Source: Asterella californica (taxonomy: Eukaryota; Streptophyta; Marchantiopsida; Marchantiales; Aytoniaceae). From it: a stretch of DNA of 64,000 nucleotides. This document shows positions 24,667 through 37,840 of the stretch, one piece after another (the first letter of the stretch is position 1; every line of letters begins with the position of its first letter). The translations under genes were made by a program, and so were the position numbers. Location of the stretch: positions 21,240,001 to 21,304,000 of the forward strand of contig JAYKYS010000006.1 of the NCBI GenBank assembly GCA_036924285.1, read 5' to 3'. The notes under the pieces were generated by a model, which was not told the origin of the DNA, did no database searches, and was given only the letters and a program-made list of their open reading frames with translations.

Positions 24667-27600
24667 TCACTGCGCATCATGTGCAGCGCAGCATGGCGGG
24701 TTTGCACATTCGCAGGGCTGCTCCTCAACAAAGAAGTGGACGATATTATCCTCTACGTGTCGCTGGTGAAGAGAGTTTCCGCGGGGAATAGTACACCAAG
24801 CAGTGAACAAGTGCTCTGCATCTCCGACAGACAGGTTATTTTGGCTCAAGTCAATCCGACGCAATCCCTTGGCAATCCTGATAGACAGCGCAAGCTCTTC
24901 ACAAAAAGAATCCCTCGTAAAAATTGTGGTGGCTGGAAAACTTCCGAGTACATTCTGCATAAGTTCAGAAGGCGATTGGTTACTGCAACATTGGGCTTCG
25001 GGCCCTGGCAGGTCACTGAGTGGAACGTGTGCTGTTGGCATGAAGCGACCTACCGGGAGCAAACTGGTAGTGCCTTCCGTTCCCATCTTGGAGAAGATAC
25101 GGAGAGGATCAGGAACTTGGGATATATTGCTCACGAGAACAGAAGGTCTCCATGGACTCTCCCCTCCCGAGACTGGCAGGAGATTAAGTGAAACATGACT
25201 CAAGGTTGAGGAGCTTAGCGGCACCAACGTTCTACAGAGGTCGTTGCAGAGTGCTTCTTTTAACTTTTGATCTGCTTCCTCATCAGCATGAGACACTTCA
25301 CCAGACATGGACAGCTGGATGATACCCCCGTCAGCTTGCCCGGCAGATGGATACAGTCGTTCTTCCAACTTCTTGCCAGGGGAAAGAGTCGAGTGCCCAG
25401 GCACACGTCCCGCTAGCTTCTGGTCAGATTTAAGAGAAGGAACTTCGGATATGCTTCTCCCGGTTAAAGAGCATCTTGCTGGCGTGTCCGGTTGTGAAAT
25501 GAACTGCGCACCATCTTCAGCCAGAGGTAAAATTTTGGGCGGTAGTTCTGAATGGCAATTTTTGCTGGCTGAAGCATCATCGGTACTAGGTCTAGAGTTT
25601 GCGTGGGTTTCAGGAAAGATGCCTGAGTATCCCTGAGCTAAGATCGATGACTCTGTTGGTGGAGGTCCCTGATTGCAAGCAGGACTATCCTGCATGTTAC
25701 CCCCCAGCTTAAGATCCAGCAATGTAGTATTACCTGCAACAGCAATGGTGTATTAGAGCAATCTTCGGATAGAACTGGCGTACAAAAGAAACTGTCTCTA
25801 TGAAAAGGGCTGAAATTTGATATCACGATGGGTAATGTTACAGGATCACATGTTCTAGAACTTGCCTCTTAAAGAAGTCAAGATTGAGAGAACACCAAGA
25901 TTCCCAATCTTGCAGTTGCTTAGATTCAGCACTTTCAGTCGACAGCTGCTTTTAGCAAGAGCTTCAGCAATAACCGCGGTGGCCTGCACCCAAACCATTA
26001 GATCCACCAAGACCGCTAGGTTATGTCGAACAGCCTAACAGGATGCAAGTACAGACTTGACATCAACTAGCATAATCTCTCACGTAAGCTCTTCAACGAT
26101 ATGCAAAAGTTTTACACACTGCTGAGGTCAAAGAGTATTGACCTCATGATGAAGATCGTTGCAGCTCAGATCAAGAGATGACAGGCTGTGCACAGCCATT
26201 AGCTGCGTACAGAGCTTTGCTGCGGGCTCGGAATTGAATCCACATACAGACAAGTTCAGCTTTGCAAGTCGTGTTGTAACAGTTCTCAGGGTGTCGCTGA
26301 TCAAAAGGGCTCCATCCTGTTTATGTCGTGAAGGTTAAGACGATTTGGTTACACTGTTTCAAGTCAAAGTAGATCGACAGGAACGAGAATGACAGAATCT
26401 TAGGATTTCGAGATACTTACATTGCGAATTCCAGTTCCTTCCAAATTGAGTATGGAGATGCTCCTTGAATTTCGGAGCAGGGCACAAACACCCTTGACTG
26501 CGACTTCGTCAAGCTCCAGCCCTCTCAAGTCTAGCTCAGCAAAGCTTCGCAGCATATCACAAAGACAACAGGAGTCCTCATAAGGTGACTGCAGCAACCA
26601 GATTATCCGCTATAAACAAGACAAATTACGAAGGGAGTATTTACTTCGGATTCTATACCTTTGAAGCGTAGAAAGCTTTTGAAGAAGATCTTGAAGGACA
26701 TATCCATCTATAGGCCTGTTTCTACCTGTAATTTACACATGAACAACCCATTAGACTCCCGAGGGACATACCTTGCCAAAGATACAGATGGTAACATGTC
26801 TACCTCGGGACCAACTAGGATAATCTCAAAGCCAGTGGAATACCAGCCCTCTGCTTCATTTTCGTTCAGCGAATACTTTAGTTTCAACCGGAAGCATGAG
26901 CACTTGCGCATCTTGGGAGACGGATGACTAGGAGTTGCTTGACCTCACAAGGCACTTTGGGGGATCGCTGTAGAAGTCTATCATGCAATTGCTCACTGAA
27001 ACCAAAACTTTACATAATACGAGGCTGACAGGCATTATCTGATCTAGATATTCAAACGGAATAAGATAAACTGGAAAATTTGAACTTACCTATACACAGT
27101 TTTGCAAGGGTAGAGTTCGAGTTCACAGCGGAAGTTAACTTCAAAATTGTGCGGGTCGTAAGTCCACATGATTCCAAGCTCAAAGTAGCTAGCGCTGTTG
27201 CCAGGCAGGTAAGGCATCAAATATCAGAAACTCAAGTCAGGGAAAGTTCAATACAGAGGTCCAGCAGTAAGGGACCAGCAGGGTAACCTGTCTCCTTCAT
27301 AAGGGTTAGCGACCGGGTAAATCGAAATTGCGAAGGTGGCTATATGCGTAACTACAAGTCTACTGACTGAGACCCGACGGAAAATTATGTTTAGTAAAGA
27401 CCTGTAGCACCCTCCAATATAAGAGAAAGATGGCGACCAGCTGCATCAGTAAGTCGATTCTCTGACAAGTTCAGAACCTCAAGACGAGAAAGAGCAACTG
27501 GACAATGAGAGATCTGCAAACCACATCACGGAATGAGCTAACTGGTTTCCTGATGGAGAGTACATGCATGACTTTTCCACATGACCCTAAAGAGACCACA

Positions 27601-30600
27601 AACCAGAGAGTATACTAGTGAATTTACTATAACCAGAAAGATCTCTGGACATGTGCTTCGCCCTACACATCGCCATTGGTCCGACCTCTGTTATATACAT
27701 TCGCTACTTTCTTACACCAAGTTAGCGCACATGTAAACCACTGTTTGTTACTAACCTCGTACTTCCTAGGTTCAAAACTATTTTGGGGTTACCTAACTGC
27801 GTGGAAGAAGTTACTGGTTTCTCTGGAAACTGCTTTTTTCACGTATCAAGATATAACCAGAGAGATAAAGTCCAGATCGAGTCCGTAAACAGCAATAAAT
27901 AATTGCAAGCGGCCTAAGGTGTCGATATGAGAAACGGATGCTGAGGGGTACTAGTTGATGACTTGAACTATTCTACTGAAATTCCGGCTGCCATTCCACG
28001 TCCACAATTCGATGTGTCCCTGACCTGGGTGAGAGCTCCTGCTCCCAGTTTGTTGCTGTGAAGATCCAATGTCAGTCCCAGATCGGTTTGATTTGTAAGC
28101 TTAATCAGCCGCTGAATCTCATTGACAGTTCCATTACCTGCAGGCACATGCGACACACCTTGAGCTTAGGTTCATGAAGATCGTAACCACTTTTAAACAG
28201 CTTTTTAAACTAATAAAGACTGTTCATGATTATACTGATACTTAGACACTGAATGTACCCAGATCTGAAACCAACAAACAGAACTGTTATTTGGTCAGCA
28301 GCGGAAGGTCCTCGAACCAACAAGCTGAGACGAAGGAAAATATATCACACCAAAAAAAAGTGACAGAGGTACCAACTGTGCAATTATTTAAGTGTTGAAT
28401 ACTCGATACTACAAGGTAAGTAGTTGGTTTATTTGAAGGCTTCACAATAATACAAGCAACATTCGGAGACGAGCATGGACCTGCCCTTGACCCTGTGAGT
28501 GAGGGACGATTTCATGAACTCAATACAATGGTCTTCGAGAAAGCGGCCCCTTGTATCCCAGGTTCCTCACCGAAAATGATGGGAGATTCCATCCTTCAGT
28601 CTAAAGGCATTGACCTACTGCTTGGTTGAGTAAATTTTATTCAACGTGAGTCAGCCACCGACAACTTACCCAGTTGATTGTGTGACAGGTTCAGCACGGT
28701 AAAGGTCGTATTTTCCTGCAATGCTACTATGAATGGCCGTGCACACTTGTCTGTTAGGTTGCAAGCAGACGCCACAACTTCATCCTCAGAAACCTGGATT
28801 AGAAACAAGGACGAAAAATAAGACTCTAGATTGAACCTCATCAAACCTCGCCAATTTGTTACTGAGGAATGTTAATAACTCCCTCTTACAGGACTTGGAA
28901 AACATGTAGAAGAAAGCATTTCTTATTGAACTAATCTGACAGGACGGTTAAAGAAGAGACAGGACCTTTAGACTTCGCAGCTTGTTTACCAACAGAGCGT
29001 CTGGAAGGACCCCGTTTGATGAGCACTCCTGTACATATCGCAGCAACACCGGAATATCTGCCAGCTCTGGAGGAAGAAAGTCAAGGAGGACACAGTGAAC
29101 TTCTTTCCAAAATACTTCGGCTCACACATATGTATCATTGCATCAAGGGTTAAAGAGCACCAGCGGCAACGTACCTGAACCGACAAACTCTATCTTGTCA
29201 ACACGTTCGCGTAAGGAGCTTGCGATCTCACCGCAGTGTTGAGACTTCGAATTTGCCTCGTTCACGTGACCGGAACTTCTGGTTGGAAGACACTCCGAAC
29301 CTTTATAACCCTCAGTGGTGGAGGTTTCTGGGAAGGCATATGAACTTTTTTCTGTCTCCCTGTCTAAAGATGTGCAAGGATTATTGACCTCGAGATCAGC
29401 CGCCCGGTCCAAGCTGGGGGTGGGGCACTGCACATAGGAAGGGGTGGAATCTTGACGGCCTCTAAGTGGGCTCGATTCAACGTTCGAAGCATCCTTAGTC
29501 AGCGGGAGCAAATCGACCCTAGATGTCTTCGGAGCGGAGGACGAGTCAAGGTCACGTAGAGACAGGTTGGACCTAGCGCCCTCTGGGCTAGGGGATCTTG
29601 AAGTATAAGGTGAGTTGGAGCGTCCGCTACACTTTCCAGAAATCAGTGAAGCATCCGTCTCAGAGCTAGTACTCAATCGCTTGGCGGGGTAGTGCCTAAT
29701 GGATAGCCGACTTCTCTTTTTCGGTGCAAGTACCTCCATCAAGTCACTGTCATCATCACTGTCTTCCACATATCCGCTGACACTTTCGCCTAATTTGCTG
29801 TGAGGACAAGGGTCTTTTATACCTGGCGGCGTAAGATTTTCCTCATCGTCCGACAGCACTGTCTGAGCCTTTTTTCGTCGGCTTGGTTGCTGTTTTCGAG
29901 ACAGAAGTTTCTCCTTCTGTGGGGTTATCCTAGCTGCGTATCCGGCGAGTTTTTGACTATCAAGCATGCGTTTTGTAGGACCCTTCTTTTTCTGCGGATC
30001 CTTCTTTTCCCTCCTCAAACTATTAGTACATATGTCTTTCAGAGGGAGAATTTTACGACCAGAGAGCAAAGATGAAAGCGTAGCATGATCATCATGACTG
30101 TCGTCCCGCTCCGGCTCCTTCTCTGCTGAGAGGGATTCTTGAGTATCTATCTTCTTATCCATGTCAAAATCCTTCCACGACCGTTCACCATGAGTTTCAT
30201 CGCACTTTTCGTCTTCTTCGGTATCACCGAGGCTTATGACGACCTTACTTTTGGCCAGACGGGCTTTCCTCAGATCTAACCGGGGGTCTGTCTCAGCATC
30301 AGAGTCCTCCGCCATGCTGACATCATTGTCGCATCCTTCACCATCAGTTTCCGAACAACGTTCATCTTCAATGTCTTCCAGGCGTGTAGGTTGATCCCCC
30401 AACTTCTTCAGTTGCTGTAATTCGAGCTCGACCCTCCTGAACAGATGTGGGGATGGCTCATGAGGGCACTAGAATTTCCTCGACTTACTTTTCCTAGATG
30501 AAAAAGTAAACTGGCAAGAAGGTAAAGCAAGATACTTGACTCAGTTTTCTCACTTAGAAGGCAGAAACAGAAGCCTGCAACTTTCGAGCTGAGTGATCGA

Positions 30601-32897
30601 GGAGTTCAAGAAACATAAAAGGGACAAATTTGTGTTAGGTTGTATACATTCAACGGGTGATCCAAGCACTGTAGTTGCCAGAAATTATCTTAACTGGTGC
30701 ACAGCGATTGTGACAATATTTCTTTGTCCTGCTAAACGAGCAAGTAAACACTGAGCTGCCCCTGGAAGTAACTATGTAAACAACCGCCCGCCCTCTCGCT
30801 GACAGACCACTCCCACCATGAACTCTTGAGAGACCGTGACCATCTCACCTTGCATCTTCGAACTGCTCCAAACGAACCGAATAGCAGTAGTGCATATTCT
30901 CCAAAGCATTTATTTTCTGGGAGCGTAAAGCAGGAGTAGCCTTAGAAGATGCAGCTCTGCGACATAGATCATGCTGATCAGCATACATACCCGCACATGT
31001 TTGGGTTGAGGCTAAGACGTGATGAACCTTAAATGAAAGACTAAGTTGGGCAGGAAATTAGATAGGAAGCAACTTACCTGTAAGCATCCTGATAAGCCTC
31101 GAGTGCCCCCTCCCAATCCCCCGCTGAGTCGTAACAGTTACCAAGATTTATTTTGGCTACGATCTGGCCCTGAATAAACAGAGAAACGCGGGAGCCTCAG
31201 AGACGTAAGTTGGAACCACCGCCGAGAAGATATGTCGAGAGGGCAACTGGATAAGGTTGATGAATGTATCTACAGAGGCGAATCAAGTACCTCCAAGTGG
31301 TTAATCCTGTTGCACACATCCCACCCCTTCAGATGCCACTTCATAGCTTTGGTGAAGTTTCGAAGGTTGTAGTAAGAAATGCCGATTAAATCCAGAGCAT
31401 CTCCGAGCTTTTCATGGTCACCTAGACGCTCTGCTAAGTGCTTCAATCTCTTGGCCATACCAAGATGCTGCTCCACCCAACATCGTAATACACGGGTTAG
31501 GGAGAACCTACAGAAAGTGGGTCCAGGTTCAACTTTTCTGGTCTGCTTGAAAATTGCGACAACATCTAACGAGTTATTTACTTGTATCAGAAATTCCATG
31601 AGGGACAAGCACGAACCACATCCCACGATTTGATTGCATAAGCCTCGGACAGTATATCGAACAGCAGCTTAATCTCCTGCTTAATCATCGTCCTCGATGT
31701 AAGGACATTAGGGGCACTCTCAACCCCTCGTCGAAGTTTTTTCTGCTGCTGGAACAAGACTCCAATCTGTTTTGACTTATCTTCAGCTTCAGCAAGAACG
31801 TCCAGGTTCGCCTTTATATCCTCGCACAACTGAGTCTCGTCTTGCAGTGACTGCGCAATCACTAGTGCCCGCTTCAAACTCATCCTAGCTTTCTCAAATT
31901 CCAGAGCTCTAAGGTGTAAGATTCCTTGATTCACCAGCCCCTTAGCTTCCCCTTGAGCGTGAGGAATACGCTGGCAGATTGCTATGTCCATATCTGTGTG
32001 ATGTCGGGCTTTCTCCCATTGCCGCAATTCACAGTAAAGCTGACCAAGGTTATGGTGAAGTCTAGAACGCGCATCGTCGTTTTCATTTAGCTCTTCTTCG
32101 TCGCATATTTTCAAACCCTGGTTGTAGTATTTCTCAGCCGCAGTGAAGTCATCCACCGCCACTCTCAAGAGTCCAAGATTATTATAGGCATCTACAAGCT
32201 CCTTGACAAATCCCGAGGGCGACAGCTCTTTCGCAGGAGGGTTTGCTTTAAGATTTTGAGCCAACCTAAGTGATATTGTCAGATACCTCGACGCATCCTG
32301 AACAGCGGAAAGCGTACTCCTCGTCTCGAAAATTTCCAAATACGTACGTCCCAGCTGGGTGCTTGCTCTTTGCTGCTCAGGCTCATCAGCAGCTTCCTCT
32401 GCTAGATGAAAGTGCTTCCTCTGCAGCAAGCAGACGTTCCACGAAGACGAGACACACGGCACGAGGTAAGATTACACAGACAGAAGTTCCACAACAGCGC
32501 GTGGCAGTCAACGAACAGCACTAATTTTCTCCACAAGGTCGGATGCAATGTAAACAGTTGCTAGTTGAGAATCATGAAAGCTGAAATCTGCAAGCGCTGT
32601 GGCTCCAACCTGCCATAGCAGGGCATTCTCGAAATCTATAAGTCGCAGGTGAGCTTCTCCGATAGACTGGCAAGTAGGCATCAGCTTGACAGGGTCCGAG
32701 GCATGAATCTTCATGGAAATGTTGTAGTCCTTCAAAAACCATTGTAACGCGAGTTTATATTCTCCTCGCTCCTTGTACAAATGTCCAATATTATTCGCCC
32801 ATTTGGCCTCATCTTCCTCATCCCCGGCATTCCTCGCATTCCTGTAGCTGGCCAGCATCCCTTCCAGTAAACCTGAACCTTTCTTCCCCTTCCCCAT
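24667..32897 (-). CDS. TSK: TONSOKU (TSK/MGO3/BRU1), TPR and LRR chromatin-replication protein, 16 exons, 1621 aa
   Basis: Exons (minus strand, 5' to 3'): 32897-32610, 32420-31627, 31507-31291, 31169-31078, 30956-30849, 30436-29175, 29066-28966, 28793-28670, 28137-28025, 27513-27402, 27194-27090, 26725-26659, 26544-26421, 26316-26143, 25983-25866, 25733-24667. Total 4866 nt, all phases consistent. The start is the ATG giving MGKGKKGSG, ahead of [14 protein letters not shown]. Residues about 20-500 are tetratricopeptide repeats. About 500-920 is one large exon of acidic and Ser/Arg-rich linker. About 955-1300 are leucine-rich repeats (for example [18 protein letters not shown]-like units). The C-terminus has [12 protein letters not shown] (about 1557), a QRH motif and a Cys-rich tail typical of plant TSK. 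Known role: the plant TPR region reads newly deposited histone H3.1, guiding repair of replication-linked breaks and chromatin inheritance in the nucleus. At 1621 aa it is longer than the roughly 1300 aa of the Arabidopsis protein, mostly from the linker. The exon 2 donor (TC|GTGGGA) is the least certain junction. Confidence 0.95.
25734..25865 (-). other. TSK: GC-AG intron within TONSOKU
   Basis: The exon ending at 25866 is followed on the minus strand by AG|GCAAGTTC, and the intron ends in gctgttgcag. Reading on past the junction would hit TAG within four codons. Splicing here restores an LRR sequence ([16 protein letters not shown]) in phase. GC donors normally have a near-perfect match to the rest of the U1 consensus, as here. 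No usable GT donor in phase was found nearby. Confidence 0.85.
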
Positions 32898-33288
32898 CTT
32901 TTCCCCGTTAATCAAACTAACTGTCCACCTCTTCAAGACATCTTCAAATCTGCAAGAAACTACCTCCCATCGACATACTCATCCCTACAACCATCAAACA
33001 TCAATCTCTCGTGGATTCCTCGATTTCCATCCGACGTTTTTGAATTCTACCGAACCTTCGGAGGGTTAAGACTGAACACGGAGATTGATGAGGAGAGAAG
33101 ACAAAGAAGAGTTTACAGCGACTCATACGAGCGAACACAGGGCCAATGTCGAGGTCTGATGTGGTCTGAGTCCGTCTGACTGAAAAAACCCCGAGGTCAA
33201 GCATGAGTACTTAAATGCCTGCCAGGAATTGAATCGTGTGAACTTAACGCAGTACAAGCACAAGAGGAAGGTGTTCCTTCCGGAGCAT

Positions 33289-33303
33289 TTCCGCGCCAAA
33301 TTT
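33289..33303 (-). promoter_or_regulatory. E2F-type binding site upstream of TONSOKU
   Basis: On the minus strand the sequence reads aaatttggcgcggaa, containing TTTGGCGCGG, a match to the E2F consensus TTTSSCGC. It lies about 390 bp upstream of the TSK start codon. TSK is known to be S-phase expressed in Arabidopsis, which fits E2F control. Binding is inferred. Confidence 0.65.
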
Positions 33304-35659
33304 CAAAACTCAATAAGAGAAAAAGGAGGAGAGCCGCGGTTGACAGTTGACTACGTAAACTCAAAACCACAGTGTGCTAGAGGATGAAGTTACAGTAGCA
33401 ATCTACTAACTATTGTAGTATTGTACATGGACGAAAAGGTAGACTTGTTCCAGCAGAGAGTTACTAGAGTGTGCAACAACTCTAGTTTAATTTTGACTTC
33501 TTAGTCTTGACCAAGAGGTTTGTCTTTGTACACATCACCCTTTTCACAAAGTTGAACTCGAATTTCTTCACAGTAAAAAAAGATAGACTTGTACAGCCAT
33601 ATTCTTATCATAGTTAAATTAGTAATAACTATTCCGGTTAAAAAGAAAACGTGTAAGAAGAAATATTATAACAGAATGTACCAAATTAGCGAGAAACGGT
33701 CAACAAAAGATCTCATGAATTGATCAACAAGCGTAAAAAATCTAAAACATCATGTTTTATAAAGTTCAAAATGTCGCATATATTCAGTGTTGAAATGAGA
33801 AACACCTTCAGTGCTAAACAAACAAGCTGCAGTTAATGTACTATACGCAAGGGACTTTCAGTCCATAATTTCAAACAAAGGGAGACGAGAAACACCTTCA
33901 GTGCTAAAACAAACTGCTTTTAAGTAGTAGATGAGAGAGACTTTCAGTCTGTAACTAATTTTCACACCATTTGGAATCCATGTGCGAACAACTTTCGTGT
34001 AGCTCGACGTATATAAGATCTATCGGTCATGATCTATGCTAATCGATCTCATAATTTATTGATATGAACAGAAAAGTCTGTGCTATATCCCATAATGGAG
34101 TGTGTGGACAAAGTATTAGAATAGAATATTGTGTTGCAGATGATGCTTTAGCAAATCTTTAGGATGTTTTTCTTACATGTTTCATTTTTCATTCGGGATA
34201 TGTATTACTTATTTAACAATGGTAAATATACATGCAAACTGCAGTTTTGGCCGGATAGAGAAAAAAGACCAACGTGACACAGTTCAGAAAATAATGATGA
34301 ACTATTGGTTTACAAGAGGTTTCAGAAACGTTTCATGACAACATTAAGTAACATAGAAAAATGCATTAAAAGACATGCTCGACTGAAAAAATATTTTAGA
34401 GGGAGGTGACAAATTCAGAATAAATTTATCATATTAAATTTAACTTTCTAAATTATAGGAGCTCATTTGATAACACATGGCTCTGCAGTCAAAAACCCCA
34501 TAAACACTCAACGTCACTAAAGCTTCTCTTGGTATAAACACCTCCCCTTTACACAAGTAAAAATATTTTAAATTTTAGAAGTTTAATTTATAACTTAATC
34601 TTTTCAAAAAAATTAAATTATCTGCATATTTCCCCTCTTCCGAACTTAAAGAGGATGCATATGTATTCTCGAGTAAGTACAAATGTGACTATACAAGTCT
34701 ATTTTGTTACTAAGATGACTTCCGAGTTGAACTCTATGAACTTGGTGATTTAGAAGGAAAAACCTCCTGGATCAAGCCTCGGTCCTGCAGCTCCCCTCGT
34801 GTACAAACTTGTGTCTAAGCATAGTTTGTGCATGAAACCAACTACAGTAGGTTCTACTATCTACACTGTCCGTATATAGTGTGTATACCTAAATTTGTGT
34901 GGCAGAATTTTTCTGAGTGATATTAATTTATGTGTAACTTTGATTTTGAATTAATATTTATTAGAGAAAAAAATAGCATTTAATCTATATATTAAAAAAT
35001 TCAATAACTAGTGGAAAACATAATTAACAAGACTTTAACCTACCACCTATCCATATATATTCATTTGATGAACTATACTAAATTATAGAATTCTCTTGAT
35101 ATATTTAATTAATAACTAAAAGATATAATCAAGAAAAAGAACAAGCCTCTCTCCTCGAGCTCTTTTTCTCTTCTTCTTTCACTGTTCCCCTGGTCTTACC
35201 GTTATTTTCCGCTCCTTCCTTCTCTCCGTTCGTTCTTTGTCTCCCTTCTTTCCTCATTGCTTTCTCTCTCTCCTTCCCTTTTAGTTTACCCCATCATCCA
35301 TTTTTTGGCAGGAAAAGCCTCTCTAGTCAAACCACCTTTGTGTCCAAAATTTCTCTATGTCAAAAGATTATTATTCTTTAAATTTTGAATGTGTGGCAAA
35401 AAACGAGTTCGTCAACCAAAAATTGTTTATCCAAAATGAATACTAAGAGATTGATTCTCATCTCATTCTCATTTTAGGAACTTGTCGAACAAAACAAATT
35501 AAGGTTCTAAAAAAGTGCACTCTTACTATTTAAGTGTGATAATATATTTGACTATTTTTTAAACTTTCATTAAAAGAATTATTAATAATATGGACTTTCA
35601 AAATTCTCTTGTCGAATTAATATCACTTACAATAAATACTAAAGATATCGTTCTTGTTG
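33304..35659. other. AT-rich intergenic DNA
   Basis: No gene seen. Contains a short repeated phrase (gagaaacaccttcagtgctaaa) at about 33798 and 33888, each followed by a related gactttcagt segment, which is a diverged duplication of about 90 bp. Confidence 0.4.
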
Positions 35660-35800
35660 AAATACAATTATTTACTTGCTCTACCACTAGAAGGATTGAT
35701 AAACTCGATCCATCCTCTCTTAGTGAATACTTGTTTGATCTACTTTTGACCGGCAGTAGACAATTCTCCAAGTTACCGTGATACATCAGATGTCGATTAT
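35660..35800 (+). repeat. Inverted partner of 37715-37840 (protein-like segment)
   Basis: The plus strand here and the minus strand at 37715-37840 share a nucleotide run (caattatttacttgctc) and a similar translation: LFTCST, then RIDKLDPSSLSEY here against RIDELDPLPLNEY there. The plus copy has an in-frame stop after KLP. Two related coding-like segments therefore face each other across about 2 kb. The family is not recognised. Confidence 0.65.
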
Positions 35801-36499
35801 GCATGATGGACAATATATGAACTGAATAAACAATTCAACAACTATTTTTAAAATCATAAAAACTGAAACATGTTGTCGTGTTGTGGATCTGCTATGGTGT
35901 TAAACTAAGATCATAGAGAAGAATTTATCAACTTCTTCCAAACATGTTTATGATAACACCATTGGATGTCCCTTGTCAAGACGATCAAAATTAATCTTTT
36001 TATCGTCGCAAACGAGACTAAGACGACAGAATTATGGATAAGTATGACTTCTAAAGTTTCACGAGTCACAATGTTGACGAGGCATCCGTCAGGCTGATGT
36101 GGCATCTGAGAAGTTGATGAGACAAAGCACTGATTGGACAAGATACTAATATGACAAGTGCTGACTGGACGGAGACGCTAATGGAGCATTAGGTCAGACG
36201 TGACATTACATATGTGCACCACTTGGCAATTAAAGACAAGTGACACTTGGAAATCTTGCATGAATGACACATGGTGCAGGCACACGACGACATCTGGATT
36301 ATAAAAGTATAAGAGCTAAGGATTTTTGGAGTTTGATCTACATAATTTGGGAAAGACGTCGAGAGGATGTCCAAATTTATTTATATAATTTTCAAGACTT
36401 AATAAAGTTTTGAGATGGATTTTGGGTTGAAGAGTGTTTAGCCAGCAAATCTTCATGAGACCTCGCATAGATTTACTAAAAGGGAAGGGTCTTCAAACT

Positions 36500-37460
36500 T
36501 TGAACGGCCATAGTTTCTTGTACAATATTTAATTTTGATCATGTTTGGTATCATTGGAAAGAAGACAACGAGACTTTTCCAATGCCACCTCAACTGCTTG
36601 ATTTGGAGCCGTGGTAGAGAAGTACAAGGTTCAAATTTTACTTTGTACTTAAGGGTTGAACTTGAAAAATGTGCGAAGCTCATGCAGATTTCCTCAACGA
36701 AGGGGTCTGAAATTTCAAGTGTCGTAACTTGGTCTTCAAGGGTCCATTTGAGCCAAATTTAGTACTATTACATAGACTTTTTCAAGGGTTTTTCGATGAC
36801 ATCATAAACATCGGATTTTGAGCCACGAGGTGAAAGTTATAGGTGTTTGAAGTTCGACTAGACTTTTGATCAACACTACGAAACAATGCGATTTCTCGTA
36901 CATAACTGTGGTTGGGAAGGGTAGTGAGGGTCTGGATGGCATATATGTGCAAGGTTTTGCACAAATTTCCAAAGAGGATGAGGTCTGATGACTTTGACCC
37001 GTCATAACTCGAGTTTTAGTTATCCGTTGAGGGTGAAAGTGACATCGTTGGAAAGAGAGAATTGAGAGCTATCCAAGGACACCAAGAACGATGTATTTGG
37101 AAGTACATTGAAGGAACTTCTTGAGTTTGAATATAGTTTAGACTTTCAAGGTCAAGTGTACAAATCTTTTGAGGGCTCGCATAGTTTCGAGCAGAGGAAG
37201 TAGTTTCGAAGACCAAAAAGTTAGAACGTTCATAATTTTTTACTGAAGTGTTCGCTTGAGACACGAATGATACCGTTGGAACATGTGTTGCAAGAGGATT
37301 CTAGCTGGCTCTTCAGTTTGAGATTTTGGTAAATAGGTTTGAAGATATTGGAGAATGAAGACTTTTAGTGTAGAAGTATCATACTTGTTCCACGGAGGTC
37401 TGTTGAAGACAAATTGGCTATAGTTGGATTCAAGTTTTTCAAGACTACGCAACTATAGTG
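36500..37460 (+). repeat. Degenerate repeat array with recurrent CATAACT and CGTTGGAAAG words
   Basis: Units begin near 36505 (gccatagtttcttg), 36720 (gtcgtaacttgg), 36897 (gtacataactgtgg), 36997 (gtcataactcgag), 37228 (ttcataatttttt) and 37417 (ggctatagttgg). Several carry a following word like atcRttggaaag (36549, 37043, 37270). This combination is familiar from plant LTR-retrotransposon-associated DNA, but no LTR, gag or pol was found, so the class is not assigned. Confidence 0.55.
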
Positions 37461-37714
37461 TCGAATCAGAGTTTGTAGGATTTTTTTGGTAAGAACATAG
37501 ACCATTGAGTATGTTTGTAAACTCTATGCATAATTGACTATAGTAAAATGTAGGATTTTTTATTAGAAGGTTGCACTCGTATGTTACTTTTCGTGTTTCT
37601 CAAACCTCATGCGCTTTCTTCTGCTATATACTCTATGTATTCTTGGATACACTTTTTGTGCCTTACGATACGATAATGTCAATAATCTAAAATTGAAATG
37701 TAAGTCTTTCTCTA

Positions 37715-37840
37715 CTCTGATGTGTAGTTGTAACTCGGGAACTATCTGCTGCTGGTCAAGGGATGGATCAAGCATGTATTCATTAAGAGGAAGTGGATCA
37801 AGTTCATCAATTCGGAGGGTGGAGCAAGTAAATAATTGTG
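37715..37840 (-). repeat. Inverted partner of 35660-35800
   Basis: Minus-strand reading is open across the segment (LNEYMLDPSLDQQQIVPELQ and onward). It lies about 320 bp downstream, in the same orientation, of the exon-like stretch at 38162-38300, so the two may belong to one decayed gene. I do not recognise the protein. Confidence 0.6.

Noticed and set aside
24604..25191. 195-codon plus-strand frame
   Set aside because: It lies opposite the last TONSOKU exon, whose minus-strand sequence is clearly conserved in the family. It is an antisense shadow.
26400..26597. Longer version of TONSOKU exon 13 starting at SPYEDSCC
   Set aside because: It does not keep phase with exon 12. The acceptor at 26545-26546 gives a phase match and the conserved LRR start.
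26708..26911. Minus-strand frame considered as a TONSOKU exon
   Set aside because: The in-phase chain uses 26725-26659 instead, which supplies the expected LRR sequence. The longer frame lies in the preceding intron.
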